From Capillimicrobium sp035565675 (GTDB lineage: Bacteria; Actinomycetota; Thermoleophilia; Solirubrobacterales; Solirubrobacteraceae): a DNA stretch of 47,907 nucleotides. The position numbers and the translations under genes are program-made. The notes under the pieces were generated by a model. That model was not told the DNA's origin. It saw only the letters and a program-made list of their open reading frames with translations, and ran no database searches. Shown one piece after another: positions 33,008-39,696 of this stretch. How positions within the stretch are numbered: the first letter of the stretch is position 1; the number at the start of each line of letters is the position of its first letter. The DNA lies in NCBI GenBank assembly GCA_035565675.1, contig DATMSA010000020.1:1-47907 (forward strand). The letters are read 5' to 3'.

Positions 33008-33823
33008 GTGAGCGTCTTCGAGGCCATCGTCCTCGGCCTCGTCCAGGGGCTGACGGAGTTCCTGCCCATCTCCTCCAGCGGCCATCTGCGGATCGTGCCC
33101 GCGTTCTTCGGCTGGGACGACCCGGGCGCCGCGTTCACCGCGGTCATCCAGCTCGGGACGATGGCGGCGGTCCTCCTGTACTTCCGCCGCGACCTGTGGA
33201 ACATCGCCCGCGCCTGGGTGCGGGAGCTGCGGCTGCCGTTCAAGCAGCGCAGCCACGAGGCGAACCTGGGCTGGTTCATCGTCCTCGGCACGATCCCGAT
33301 CTGCGTGTTCGGCTTCCTGTTCTCCGACCAGATCGAGGAGGGCGCGCGCAGCCTGTACCTGATCGGCTCGATGCTGATCGCGTTCTCGTTCGTGATGCTG
33401 ATCGCCGACCGGATCGGCACGCGCGACCGGCCGATCGCCGACATCACCGCGCGCGACGGCATCTTCATCGGCTTCGCGCAGGCGCTGGCGCTCATCCCGG
33501 GCGTGTCGCGGTCGGGGGCGACGATCTCGGCCGGCCTGCTGCGCGGGTTCGACCGGGCCGCCGCGGCGCGCTACTCGTTCCTGCTGTCGGTGCCCGCGGT
33601 CGTGATCAGCGGCGTCTTCGAGCTGCGCCACATCGGCGGCGAGGGGAGCGTCGGCGTCGCGCCGACGGTGGTGGCGACGGTGCTCGCGTTCGTCTCCGGG
33701 TACGCGGCGATCGCCTGGCTGCTGCGCTACCTGGCCACGAACACGCTGACGATCTTCATCGTCTACCGCATCCCGCTGGGCATCGCGGTGCTGGTCCTCG
33801 CCGCGACCGGCGCGATCAGCTGA
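33008..33823 (+). CDS. uppP: Undecaprenyl-diphosphate phosphatase
   Basis: A 271-residue, eight-helix membrane protein. The active-site motifs are present: QGLTEFLPISSSGHL (Q13, E17, H26) and IPGVSRSGATIS (R168). It recycles undecaprenyl phosphate, the lipid carrier of peptidoglycan and other wall polymers, from its diphosphate, and gives bacitracin tolerance. The start is GTG at 33008, 14 bp after the PHP gene, with which it is likely co-transcribed. The final 8 bases overlap the converging glycerate kinase gene. Confidence 0.96.
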   Translation: MSVFEAIVLGLVQGLTEFLPISSSGHLRIVPAFFGWDDPGAAFTAVIQLGTMAAVLLYFRRDLWNIARAWVRELRLPFKQRSHEANLGWFIVLGTIPICVFGFLFSDQIEEGARSLYLIGSMLIAFSFVMLIADRIGTRDRPIADITARDGIFIGFAQALALIPGVSRSGATISAGLLRGFDRAAAARYSFLLSVPAVVISGVFELRHIGGEGSVGVAPTVVATVLAFVSGYAAIAWLLRYLATNTLTIFIVYRIPLGIAVLVLAATGAIS

Positions 33824-34802
33824 TCGCGGCCGCGATCCGCCGCCCGGCGGCGCGGATGTCGTCGAGCGTCGGCGCGGCGGTGACGCTCGCGAGGCCGAGC
33901 GCGTCGCGCTGGCCGGGCTCGAGCGCGTCGGCGCCGGCGACGACGTGCAGCGGACGACCGGCCGCGCGGGCGCGGGCGGCGATCTCCCCGACGATCTTGC
34001 CCGCCAGGCTCTGGCCGTCGATGCGGCCCTCGCCGGCGACGACCGCGTCGGCGGCGGCGAGGCGCGCGTCGAAGCCGACCGCGTCCAGGACCGCGGGCGC
34101 GCCGGGGACCAGCCGCGCGCCGAACGCCGCCCACAGGCCGCCCGACAGGCCGCCGGCGGCGCCGGTCAGCGGCCGGCCGCGGGGGTCGCGCGGCAGCTCG
34201 CCCGCGAGCGCGTGCAGCCGGGCGGTGAGGCGCTCGACCGCGGCCGGGTCGGCGCCCTTCTGCGGGCCGAACACCCGCGCGGCGTCCTCGTAGGGGGTCG
34301 TCACGTCGCACAGGACGGTGAGGCGCGCGCCGCGCAGCCCGCCGGCGGCCTCGATCGCCGCGATCGCGCCGCGCCCGCCGTCGGTGGTGGCGCTGCCGCC
34401 GACCGCGACGAGGATCTCGCGCGCGCCGGCGGCGACGGCGGCGGCGATCAGGTCGCCGGTGCCGGCCGTGGTCGCCGCCTCGGCGTCGCGCTCCTCGGGC
34501 GCGACGAGCGCCAGGCCCGACGCCTCCGCGGTCTCGACCACCGCGGTCGCTCCGCCGTCCAGCAGCGCGAAGCGGGCGGACCGCAGCGAGCGGCCCAGCG
34601 GATCGCGCGCGGGCGCCGTGCGGACCTCGCCCCCGCGGGCGGCCAGGAGCACGTCGAGCGTCCCCTCCCCGCCGTCGGCGACCGGGCAGCGGTCCGCGCG
34701 CGCCCCCGCCTCCTCGATCCCGGCGGCGAGCGCGTCGGCGACCTGCGCGGCCGGGAACGTCCCCTTGAACGAGTCCGGCGCGACGAGGACGAGCGGCGCC
34801 AC
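33816..34802 (-). CDS. Glycerate 2-kinase (GarK/GlxK family)
   Basis: A 328-residue protein starting LVLVAPDSFKGTFPAAQVADAL, the family N-terminus, with CPVADGGEGTLDVL, LVAVGGSATTDGGRGAIAAI and DAVVAGEGRIDGQSLAGKI, the conserved glycine-rich blocks. It phosphorylates D-glycerate at carbon 2 to feed glycolysis. I chose GTG at 34802, five bases after the holB stop. No other gene of glycerate metabolism is in the window. The C-terminal region is intact and overlaps uppP by 8 bp, end to end. Confidence 0.92.
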   Translation of the reverse strand: MAPLVLVAPDSFKGTFPAAQVADALAAGIEEAGARADRCPVADGGEGTLDVLLAARGGEVRTAPARDPLGRSLRSARFALLDGGATAVVETAEASGLALVAPEERDAEAATTAGTGDLIAAAVAAGAREILVAVGGSATTDGGRGAIAAIEAAGGLRGARLTVLCDVTTPYEDAARVFGPQKGADPAAVERLTARLHALAGELPRDPRGRPLTGAAGGLSGGLWAAFGARLVPGAPAVLDAVGFDARLAAADAVVAGEGRIDGQSLAGKIVGEIAARARAAGRPLHVVAGADALEPGQRDALGLASVTAAPTLDDIRAAGRRIAAAIS

Positions 34803-34807
34803 GGGCG

Positions 34808-35917
34808 TCAGCTCAGCGCGTCCGCCAGCCGGTAGGCGAGCGCCTCGAAGGCGAGCTCCTCGCTGACGTTGAGCTGCAGGCGGAAGCGCGTGTCGTCGAC
34901 GAGCTCGACCGCGGCGCGCAGCCGCGCGGGGTCGCGGCCGGCGGCGTCGGCGGCCAGGCGGTCGGCGCGGTCGCGGTTGTGCACGACCTCGGGCGCGCCC
35001 TCGGCGACGCACGCCACGTCGCGCAGCCACAGCCCGGTGAGCTGGAGGCCCAGGTCCCACACGGCGGTCTGCGCGCGGCGCTGGGCGCGCTTGGCGCGCT
35101 CGCCGCCCTCGCGCTCGGTGCGCTTGCGATCGCGCTTGGCGGTGACCTCCAGCTCGTCGGCGGTGCGCGCCTCGATCTCGCGCGCCGCCTGCTCGCCGGC
35201 GCTGCGGGCGTGCGCGAGCAGGGCGGCCCACGGCTTGCCAGCGAGGTCGTCGGCGAGCGCGGCGCGGGCGAGCGTCTCGGCCGCCTCGCGCAGCGCGGGC
35301 CCGTCGCCGAGCGCGAGCTGCAGCGCCCGCTCGCCGTCGCCCAGGCACAGCCGCGCGCACGCCTGCGCGGTCGCCTCCGGCACGCCGTGGCGCTGCTGCA
35401 GGCGCTCGGCGATCACGCCGGGCGGGCGGGCGTCGAAGCGCACGTGCTGGCAGCGCGAGGCGATCGTCGGCAGGACCTCGCCGGGCCGGTCGGTGAGCAG
35501 GACGAGGTGGGCGAACGGCGGCGGCTCCTCCAGCGTCTTGAGCATCCGGTTGGCGGCCTGGTCGTTCATCGTGTCGACGCGCTCGATGACGAACACCCGG
35601 CGGCGCGCCTCGAACGGCGTGCGCGTGGCGGCCGCGACGACCGGCTCGTCGACGTCGGAGACGAGCATCTCGGCGGCGCCGCTGGGGGCGACCCAGGTCA
35701 GGTCCGGATGCGCGCCGGAGCGCACGCGGGCGGCGGCCTCGGCGGGGTCGGGCGCGCCGTCGGCCAGCAGCGCGGCGGCGAGCTCGCGCGCGACCTCCCG
35801 CTTGCCGCTGCCCGCGGGGCCGTGGAAGAGGTAGGCGTGGTTGGGGTTCCCGCCGGGCGGCAGCGCGGGGGTCAGCACCGCGCGGGCGTGCGGATGGTCC
35901 TCGGTGCCGGGCAGCAT
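34808..35917 (-). CDS. holB: DNA polymerase III delta' subunit
   Basis: A 369-residue clamp-loader AAA+ protein: HAYLFHGPAGSGKREVAREL (Walker A), VFVIERVDTMNDQAANRMLKT (Walker B region) and LPTIASRCQHVRF (sensor/SRC motif). The C-terminal 150 residues hold a helical collar, interrupted by a charged stretch (AKRDRKRTEREGGERAKRAQ). With DnaX and HolA it loads the sliding clamp. ATG at 35917 is used; an upstream extension in the same frame has no similarity. It is divergent from tmk by 28 bp, whereas in many bacteria the two run in the same direction. Confidence 0.9.
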   Translation of the reverse strand: MLPGTEDHPHARAVLTPALPPGGNPNHAYLFHGPAGSGKREVARELAAALLADGAPDPAEAAARVRSGAHPDLTWVAPSGAAEMLVSDVDEPVVAAATRTPFEARRRVFVIERVDTMNDQAANRMLKTLEEPPPFAHLVLLTDRPGEVLPTIASRCQHVRFDARPPGVIAERLQQRHGVPEATAQACARLCLGDGERALQLALGDGPALREAAETLARAALADDLAGKPWAALLAHARSAGEQAAREIEARTADELEVTAKRDRKRTEREGGERAKRAQRRAQTAVWDLGLQLTGLWLRDVACVAEGAPEVVHNRDRADRLAADAAGRDPARLRAAVELVDDTRFRLQLNVSEELAFEALAYRLADALS

Positions 35918-35945
35918 GCGGGCTTCATCGTAGGCTTGCGCGCCG

Positions 35946-36536
35946 ATGGCGCTGATCACGATCGAGGGCATCGACGGCGCGGGCAAGTCGACGCTGGCGG
36001 CCACGCTGGCCGATGCGCTCCCGGGCGCGGTGCTGCTGCGCGAGCCGGGCGGCGTCGCGCTGGCCGAGCGCGTGCGCGAGGTGGTCAAGGACCCGGCGCT
36101 GCGCGTCGGGGCCCGGGCCGAGGCGCTGCTGTACGCGGCGGCGCGGGCGCAGCTCGTGGAGGAGGCGCTGGCGCCGCTGCTCCGGCGCGGGACGACCGTC
36201 GTGCTCGACCGCTTCGTCGACTCCTCCCTGGCCTACCAGGGCGCGGGCCGCGCGCTCGGGGTCGAGGCGGTGCGCGCGATCAACGACTTCGCCACCGGCG
36301 GGCTGCGCGCGGATCGCACGCTGCTGCTGCGCCTCGACCCGGCGACCGCGCGGGAGCGGGCCGGCGCGCGCGGCGAGGCCGTCGATCGCCTCGAGGCCGA
36401 GGGCGACGGCTTCTTCGCGACGATCGCGCGCGCCTACGACGAGCTCGCCGCCGCCGACCCGGACCGGTGGGTCGTGCTCGACGCCCGCCGGACGCCCGAG
36501 GAGCTGCTGGCCGACGCGCTCGCGGCGCTGCGCTAA
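35946..36536 (+). CDS. tmk: Thymidylate kinase
   Basis: A 196-residue P-loop kinase: ITIEGIDGAGKSTLA (residues 4-18), LLREPGGVALAERV, VVLDRFVDSSLAYQGAGR with the DR motif, then the LID region RERAGARGEAVDRLE. It phosphorylates dTMP to dTDP. ATG at 35946 is the only sensible start. The gene diverges from holB, a functional neighbour in replication, and its stop overlaps the converging PPOX gene by 3 bp. Confidence 0.95.
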   Translation: MALITIEGIDGAGKSTLAATLADALPGAVLLREPGGVALAERVREVVKDPALRVGARAEALLYAAARAQLVEEALAPLLRRGTTVVLDRFVDSSLAYQGAGRALGVEAVRAINDFATGGLRADRTLLLRLDPATARERAGARGEAVDRLEAEGDGFFATIARAYDELAAADPDRWVVLDARRTPEELLADALAALR

Positions 36537-36943
36537 CGGGCCGACCAGCCCGACCAGCGCTCGACGTCGACGGCGATGACCGGCCCCGGCGGCGGGGTCT
36601 CGCGGTAGGCGCGGTAGCGGGCGGCGAGCAGCGCGACCGCCGCCCGCGCCTCGTCCTCGTCGTCCACGATCCGGGCGACGCCGTCGGCGCGCACCCACCA
36701 CAGCGCGTCCCAGTCCTCCTCGTAGTGGTCGACGAGCAGCGCGACGCGCGGGTTGGCGGCGACGTTCGCCAGCCGCCGCAGCGCGGTCGTGCGCTTCGGC
36801 TTGGCGTCGACGGCGGTGTAGACGACGTCGCCGGCGACCGCGAACACGACCGGCACCAGATGGGGGACGCCGGCCGCGTCGGCGGTCGCCAGCCGGGCCA
36901 CGCGCGCGGCCGCGAACCGCTCGCGCGCGGCCTGGGGTCTCAC
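36533..36943 (-). CDS. PPOX-fold flavin/F420-dependent oxidoreductase
   Basis: A 136-residue split-barrel protein: ARVARLATADAAGVPHLVPV, then VVYTAVDAKPKRTTALRRLA (cofactor phosphate-binding basic patch) and NPRVALLVDHYEEDWDALWWVRADG. This is the layout of the TIGR03668-type PPOX class that often uses F420. The start is GTG at 36941-36943, overlapping the upstream gene's TGA, so it is co-translated with the LLM oxidoreductase. The pair suggests F420 use by this organism; F420 synthesis genes are not in the window. Confidence 0.86.
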   Translation of the reverse strand: MRPQAARERFAAARVARLATADAAGVPHLVPVVFAVAGDVVYTAVDAKPKRTTALRRLANVAANPRVALLVDHYEEDWDALWWVRADGVARIVDDEDEARAAVALLAARYRAYRETPPPGPVIAVDVERWSGWSAR

Positions 36944-37767
36944 CCTCCGGTGAACTCCACGATCGCGTTCTCCCACTCGTCCAGCGCCTTCTCGATCGGG
37001 CCGCGGCCCGCGCACGGCAGCCAGGCGATCGCGCGCCGCACACCGGCGCGCTCGGCCTGCTCGAGCACCGCCGGGTCGGGCGGAACGCCCATGAGCTGCA
37101 GCTCGATCGGGCGGTCGGCCTGGGCCAGCACCTCCGTCGCGTGCTCGATGACCCCCGGCCGGTAGAGCGGGATCCAGGCGTCGGCGACGGCCAGCATGCA
37201 GGCCCGCACGAGCGGGCCGTCGCCGCCGACGAGCACCGGCGGGTGCGGGCGCTGCACGGGCTTGGGCCACTGCCACATCGGCTCGAAGTCGACGAACCGG
37301 CCGTGGTAGCTGGCCTCCGCCTGCGTCCAGATCGCCTTCATCGCCTCGAGGCGCTCCTGCATGAGCGCGACGCGCGTGCGCGGGTCGGTGCCGTGGTCCT
37401 CCATCTCCTCGCGGTTCCAGCCGGCGCCGACCCCGAACTCGACGCGACCGCCCGAGAGGTGGTCGACGCTGGCGACCTCCTTGGCGGTGGTGATCGGATC
37501 GCGCTGGGGGACGAGGCAGACGCCGCTGCCGATCCGCAGGCGCGTGGTCGCCGCGGCCGCGACGGTCATCGCGACGAAGAGGTCGTACGTGTGGAGGTAC
37601 TTGCGCGGCAGCTCGATCCCGGCGGGGTGGGGCGTGCGGCGGCTGACCGGGATGTGGCTGTGCTCGGAGAACCACACGGACTCCTGCCCTCGCTCTTCGA
37701 GCAGCCGGGCCAGCGGCCCGGGGCCCATCGCGTCGTGCGTGGCGAAGTAGCTGACTCCGAATTCCAT
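36940..37767 (-). CDS. LLM-class F420-dependent oxidoreductase
   Basis: A 275-residue luciferase-like TIM barrel: FGVSYFATHDAMGPGPLARL, SVWFSEHSHIPVSRRTPHPA, LRIGSGVCLVPQRDPITTAK, VEFGVGAGWNREEMEDHG. These are the family signatures of the F420-dependent LLM group (TIGR03619-like). The substrate is unknown. ATG at 37767 is used. A PPOX-fold protein overlaps its end, making a two-gene operon. Confidence 0.92.
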   Translation of the reverse strand: MEFGVSYFATHDAMGPGPLARLLEERGQESVWFSEHSHIPVSRRTPHPAGIELPRKYLHTYDLFVAMTVAAAATTRLRIGSGVCLVPQRDPITTAKEVASVDHLSGGRVEFGVGAGWNREEMEDHGTDPRTRVALMQERLEAMKAIWTQAEASYHGRFVDFEPMWQWPKPVQRPHPPVLVGGDGPLVRACMLAVADAWIPLYRPGVIEHATEVLAQADRPIELQLMGVPPDPAVLEQAERAGVRRAIAWLPCAGRGPIEKALDEWENAIVEFTGG

Positions 37768-37813
37768 GGCTGGAGCCTATGGGCCGGGCGGGCGATCCAC
37801 TAGCGTCGGGACG

Positions 37814-38272
37814 ATGCGCCGCCGCGTCTCAGCGATCGTCGCGCTCGCCGTCTGCGCCCTCGTGGCGACCGGTCCGGCCGCGGCCCAGGACCCCACGGCG
37901 ACGACCGGGCTGCCGACCCCGGCGCCCACGACGACGCCTGCGCCGACGACCACCGAGGCGGCGCCGACCACGACCGAGGCGGCCCCGCCGGCCACCGCGC
38001 AGACGCCGGCCGCGCCCACGACGACGACCGAGGCCGGCGCGCCGGCCGCCGCCTCCGACGACGAGGACGGACCGTCGCCGCTGCTGGTGGGCGGCATCGT
38101 CCTCGGCGTGCTGGCGCTGCTGGTCCTGCTCGCGATCGGCCTCATCCGCCTGACCGCGTGGGAGCCGGCCTGGCTGCCGCGCGCGCGCCACGCGCTCGGC
38201 GAGGCCGCCTACCGCGGCGGCGCCACGTGGGACGAGTTCCGCGACTGGCTGCGCCCGCGCCGGGCGCGCTGA
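37814..38272 (+). CDS. Secreted/membrane protein with Thr-Pro-rich linker
   Basis: A 152-residue protein with a signal peptide (residues 1-24, IVALAVCALVATGPAAAQD), a low-complexity Thr/Pro/Ala linker (TTEAAPTTTEAAPPATAQTP, about 27-75), one membrane helix (LLVGGIVLGVLALLVLLAIGL, about 88-110) and a basic cytoplasmic tail rich in Trp and Arg. No known domain is seen. The linker could span the cell wall or be glycosylated. ATG at 37814 gives the signal peptide directly. Confidence 0.72.
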   Translation: MRRRVSAIVALAVCALVATGPAAAQDPTATTGLPTPAPTTTPAPTTTEAAPTTTEAAPPATAQTPAAPTTTTEAGAPAAASDDEDGPSPLLVGGIVLGVLALLVLLAIGLIRLTAWEPAWLPRARHALGEAAYRGGATWDEFRDWLRPRRAR

Positions 38273-38282
38273 CCGCGACCGC

Positions 38283-38858
38283 TCAGGCGCCCGCCAGGGC
38301 GTCGAGGTGGCGGCGCAGCAGCGCGCGCACGCGCCGGGGCGTCGTCGTGCTCGGGTCGACGACCGCGTGCATCGCCAGGCCGTCGACGAGCGCGTGCAGC
38401 CGCTCGGCCTCCGCCGCCACGCCGCGCCGCACCCCGAGCAGGCGCACGACGTCGGCGCACAGCCCGCGCAGGTCGGCGTGGGCGCGGTCGCGCAGCTCCT
38501 GCAGCGCGGGATCCACGAGCGCGCGGGCGGTGAACGCCAGCCACACCTCCATCTCCGCGCGGCGCTCGTCGTCGAGCGGGATCGTCTCCTCGAGGTAGGC
38601 GATCGCGCGGCGCGCCGGCGGGCCGGTCGGCCGCAGGGCCACGACCCGGTCGGTGACGCGCTGGACCACGAGCTCCATGGCGAAGGCGACGAGCTCGGAC
38701 TGGGTCGTGAAGTAGTGGCGCAGCGAGCCGGCCGAGCAGCCCGCCTCGGCGGCGACGCGCCGCACCGACGCGCCCTCGATGCCCTCGCGCCGGACGACCC
38801 GCCACACCGCGTCGGCGATCTCCGCGCGGCGGGCGTCGTGGTCGACGATCTTGGGCAT
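38283..38858 (-). CDS. TetR-family transcriptional regulator
   Basis: A 191-residue protein with a TetR N-terminal HTH: RRAEIADAVWRVVRREGIEG, ASVRRVAAEAGCSAGSLRHY, FTTQSELVAFAM. The C-terminal domain (TGPPARRAIAYLEETIPLDD) resembles the group that includes BetI-type regulators, but the ligand is unknown. It is divergent from a membrane protein gene; the palindrome TAGCACACCTGTGCTA between them is its likely operator. The ATG at 38856-38858 is 14 bp from that palindrome, so binding would also repress its own transcription. Confidence 0.93.
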   Translation of the reverse strand: MPKIVDHDARRAEIADAVWRVVRREGIEGASVRRVAAEAGCSAGSLRHYFTTQSELVAFAMELVVQRVTDRVVALRPTGPPARRAIAYLEETIPLDDERRAEMEVWLAFTARALVDPALQELRDRAHADLRGLCADVVRLLGVRRGVAAEAERLHALVDGLAMHAVVDPSTTTPRRVRALLRRHLDALAGA

Positions 38859-38871
38859 CGCGGACCGTATT

Positions 38872-38887
38872 TAGCACACCTGTGCTA
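38872..38887. promoter_or_regulatory. Palindromic operator for the TetR protein
   Basis: TAGCACA-CC-TGTGCTA is a perfect 7-2-7 inverted repeat lying 14 bp from the TetR start and 11 bp from the divergent GTG at 38898, the usual place and size for a TetR operator. Confidence 0.8.
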
Positions 38888-38897
38888 CAAAGGAACG

Positions 38898-39452
38898 GTG
38901 CTCCTCGCGCTGATCGCCGCCTGCGAGATCGCGTTCTGGGTCGTCCTGGGCGCGGGCCTGGCCAGCCGCTACCTGCTGCGCTGGCGACGGGTCAGCACCG
39001 TCCTGCTGCTCTGCGTGCCGCTCGTCGACCTCGTGCTGCTGGTGGCGACCGTGATCGACCTGTCCCGCGGCGCGACCGCCGGCTTCGCGCACGGCCTGGC
39101 CGCCGCCTACCTGGGCGTCTCGGTCGCGTTCGGCCCGAGCATGGTCCGCTGGGCCGACCAGCGCTTCGCGCACCGCTTCGCCGGCGGCCCGCCGCCGTGG
39201 CGCCCGCCGAAGCACGGCCGCGAGCGGGCCCGCTACGAGTGGCGCGAGTTCGGCAAGGCGCTGCTGGCGTGGGCGATCAGCTGCGGGCTGCTGGGCCTGG
39301 CGATCCTGCTCGTCGGCGACGCCGAGCGCACCGCGGCGCTGGAGGCGTGGATCGGCCGCCTCACGATCGTCGTCGCCATCTGGGCGATCTGGCCGGTGTC
39401 GCACACGCTGTGGCCGAGCCGCCCGAAGGCGGACGCGTCACCGGAGTCCTGA
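38898..39452 (+). CDS. Multi-pass membrane protein under TetR control
   Basis: A 184-residue protein with about five membrane helices (LLALIAACEIAFWVVLGAGL, VSTVLLLCVPLVDLVLLVAT, a third near 75-95, ALLAWAISCGLLGLAILLVG, IVVAIWAIWPVSHTLW). A basic loop (PPPWRPPKHGRERARYEWRE) lies mid-protein. I do not recognise the family. The start is GTG at 38898, with AAAGGA a few bases upstream and the TetR palindrome overlapping the promoter, so it is the TetR protein's probable main target. Confidence 0.78.
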   Translation: MLLALIAACEIAFWVVLGAGLASRYLLRWRRVSTVLLLCVPLVDLVLLVATVIDLSRGATAGFAHGLAAAYLGVSVAFGPSMVRWADQRFAHRFAGGPPPWRPPKHGRERARYEWREFGKALLAWAISCGLLGLAILLVGDAERTAALEAWIGRLTIVVAIWAIWPVSHTLWPSRPKADASPES

Positions 39453-39473
39453 GGGCTCCGCGCGGCGTTCGAA

Positions 39474-39506
39474 TGCAATTCGAATTGCAGTCGCGCAGGC
39501 TAAAAT
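39474..39506 (+). promoter_or_regulatory. 16-bp palindrome and -10 box upstream of nrdJ
   Basis: TGCAATTCGAATTGCA (39474-39489) is a perfect palindrome in an unusually AT-rich spot and overlaps a second TTCGAAT (39468-39474). TAAAAT at 39501-39506 is a plausible -10 box. It does not match the NrdR box well. The likely message would have a leader of about 180 nt. Confidence 0.6.
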
Positions 39507-39634
39507 GTTCCGTGTTAGCGGGAACGATGTCGACGCGGGAGCAGGGCCCCGTGATTCGGTACCGGTCGCGACGGCGGTTCCGTCCGACCCAAGGAGGACG
39601 CTTCACGACCCCGTCTTCCCCATCACCGAAGACC

Positions 39635-39658
39635 TCCCCTCCCGGCTCCAGGAGGGGA
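39635..39658 (+). promoter_or_regulatory. Hairpin in the nrdJ leader
   Basis: TCCCCTCC (39635-39642) pairs with GGAGGGGA (39651-39658), a perfect 8-bp stem 38 bp before the nrdJ start. Its left arm is also complementary to the ribosome binding site GGGAGG at 39684-39689, so an alternative fold could hide that site. No cobalamin riboswitch box is recognised here. Confidence 0.45.
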
Positions 39659-39696
39659 AACCCCTGCATTCGTACCACTTTCCGGGAGGCAGCAGC

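Noticed and set aside
39468..39489. LexA (SOS) box before nrdJ
   Set aside because: The actinobacterial LexA pattern needs GAAC-N4-GTTC; the palindrome here is TGCAATTCGAATTGCA and does not fit.
39505..39696. N-terminal extension of nrdJ from an ATG at 39505
   Set aside because: That ATG overlaps the -10 box, has no ribosome binding site and adds 64 residues without family similarity; ATG at 39697 has GGGAGG.
39453..39696. Cobalamin riboswitch before nrdJ
   Set aside because: I looked for the conserved B12-box core (GCCACTG and related) and did not find it.
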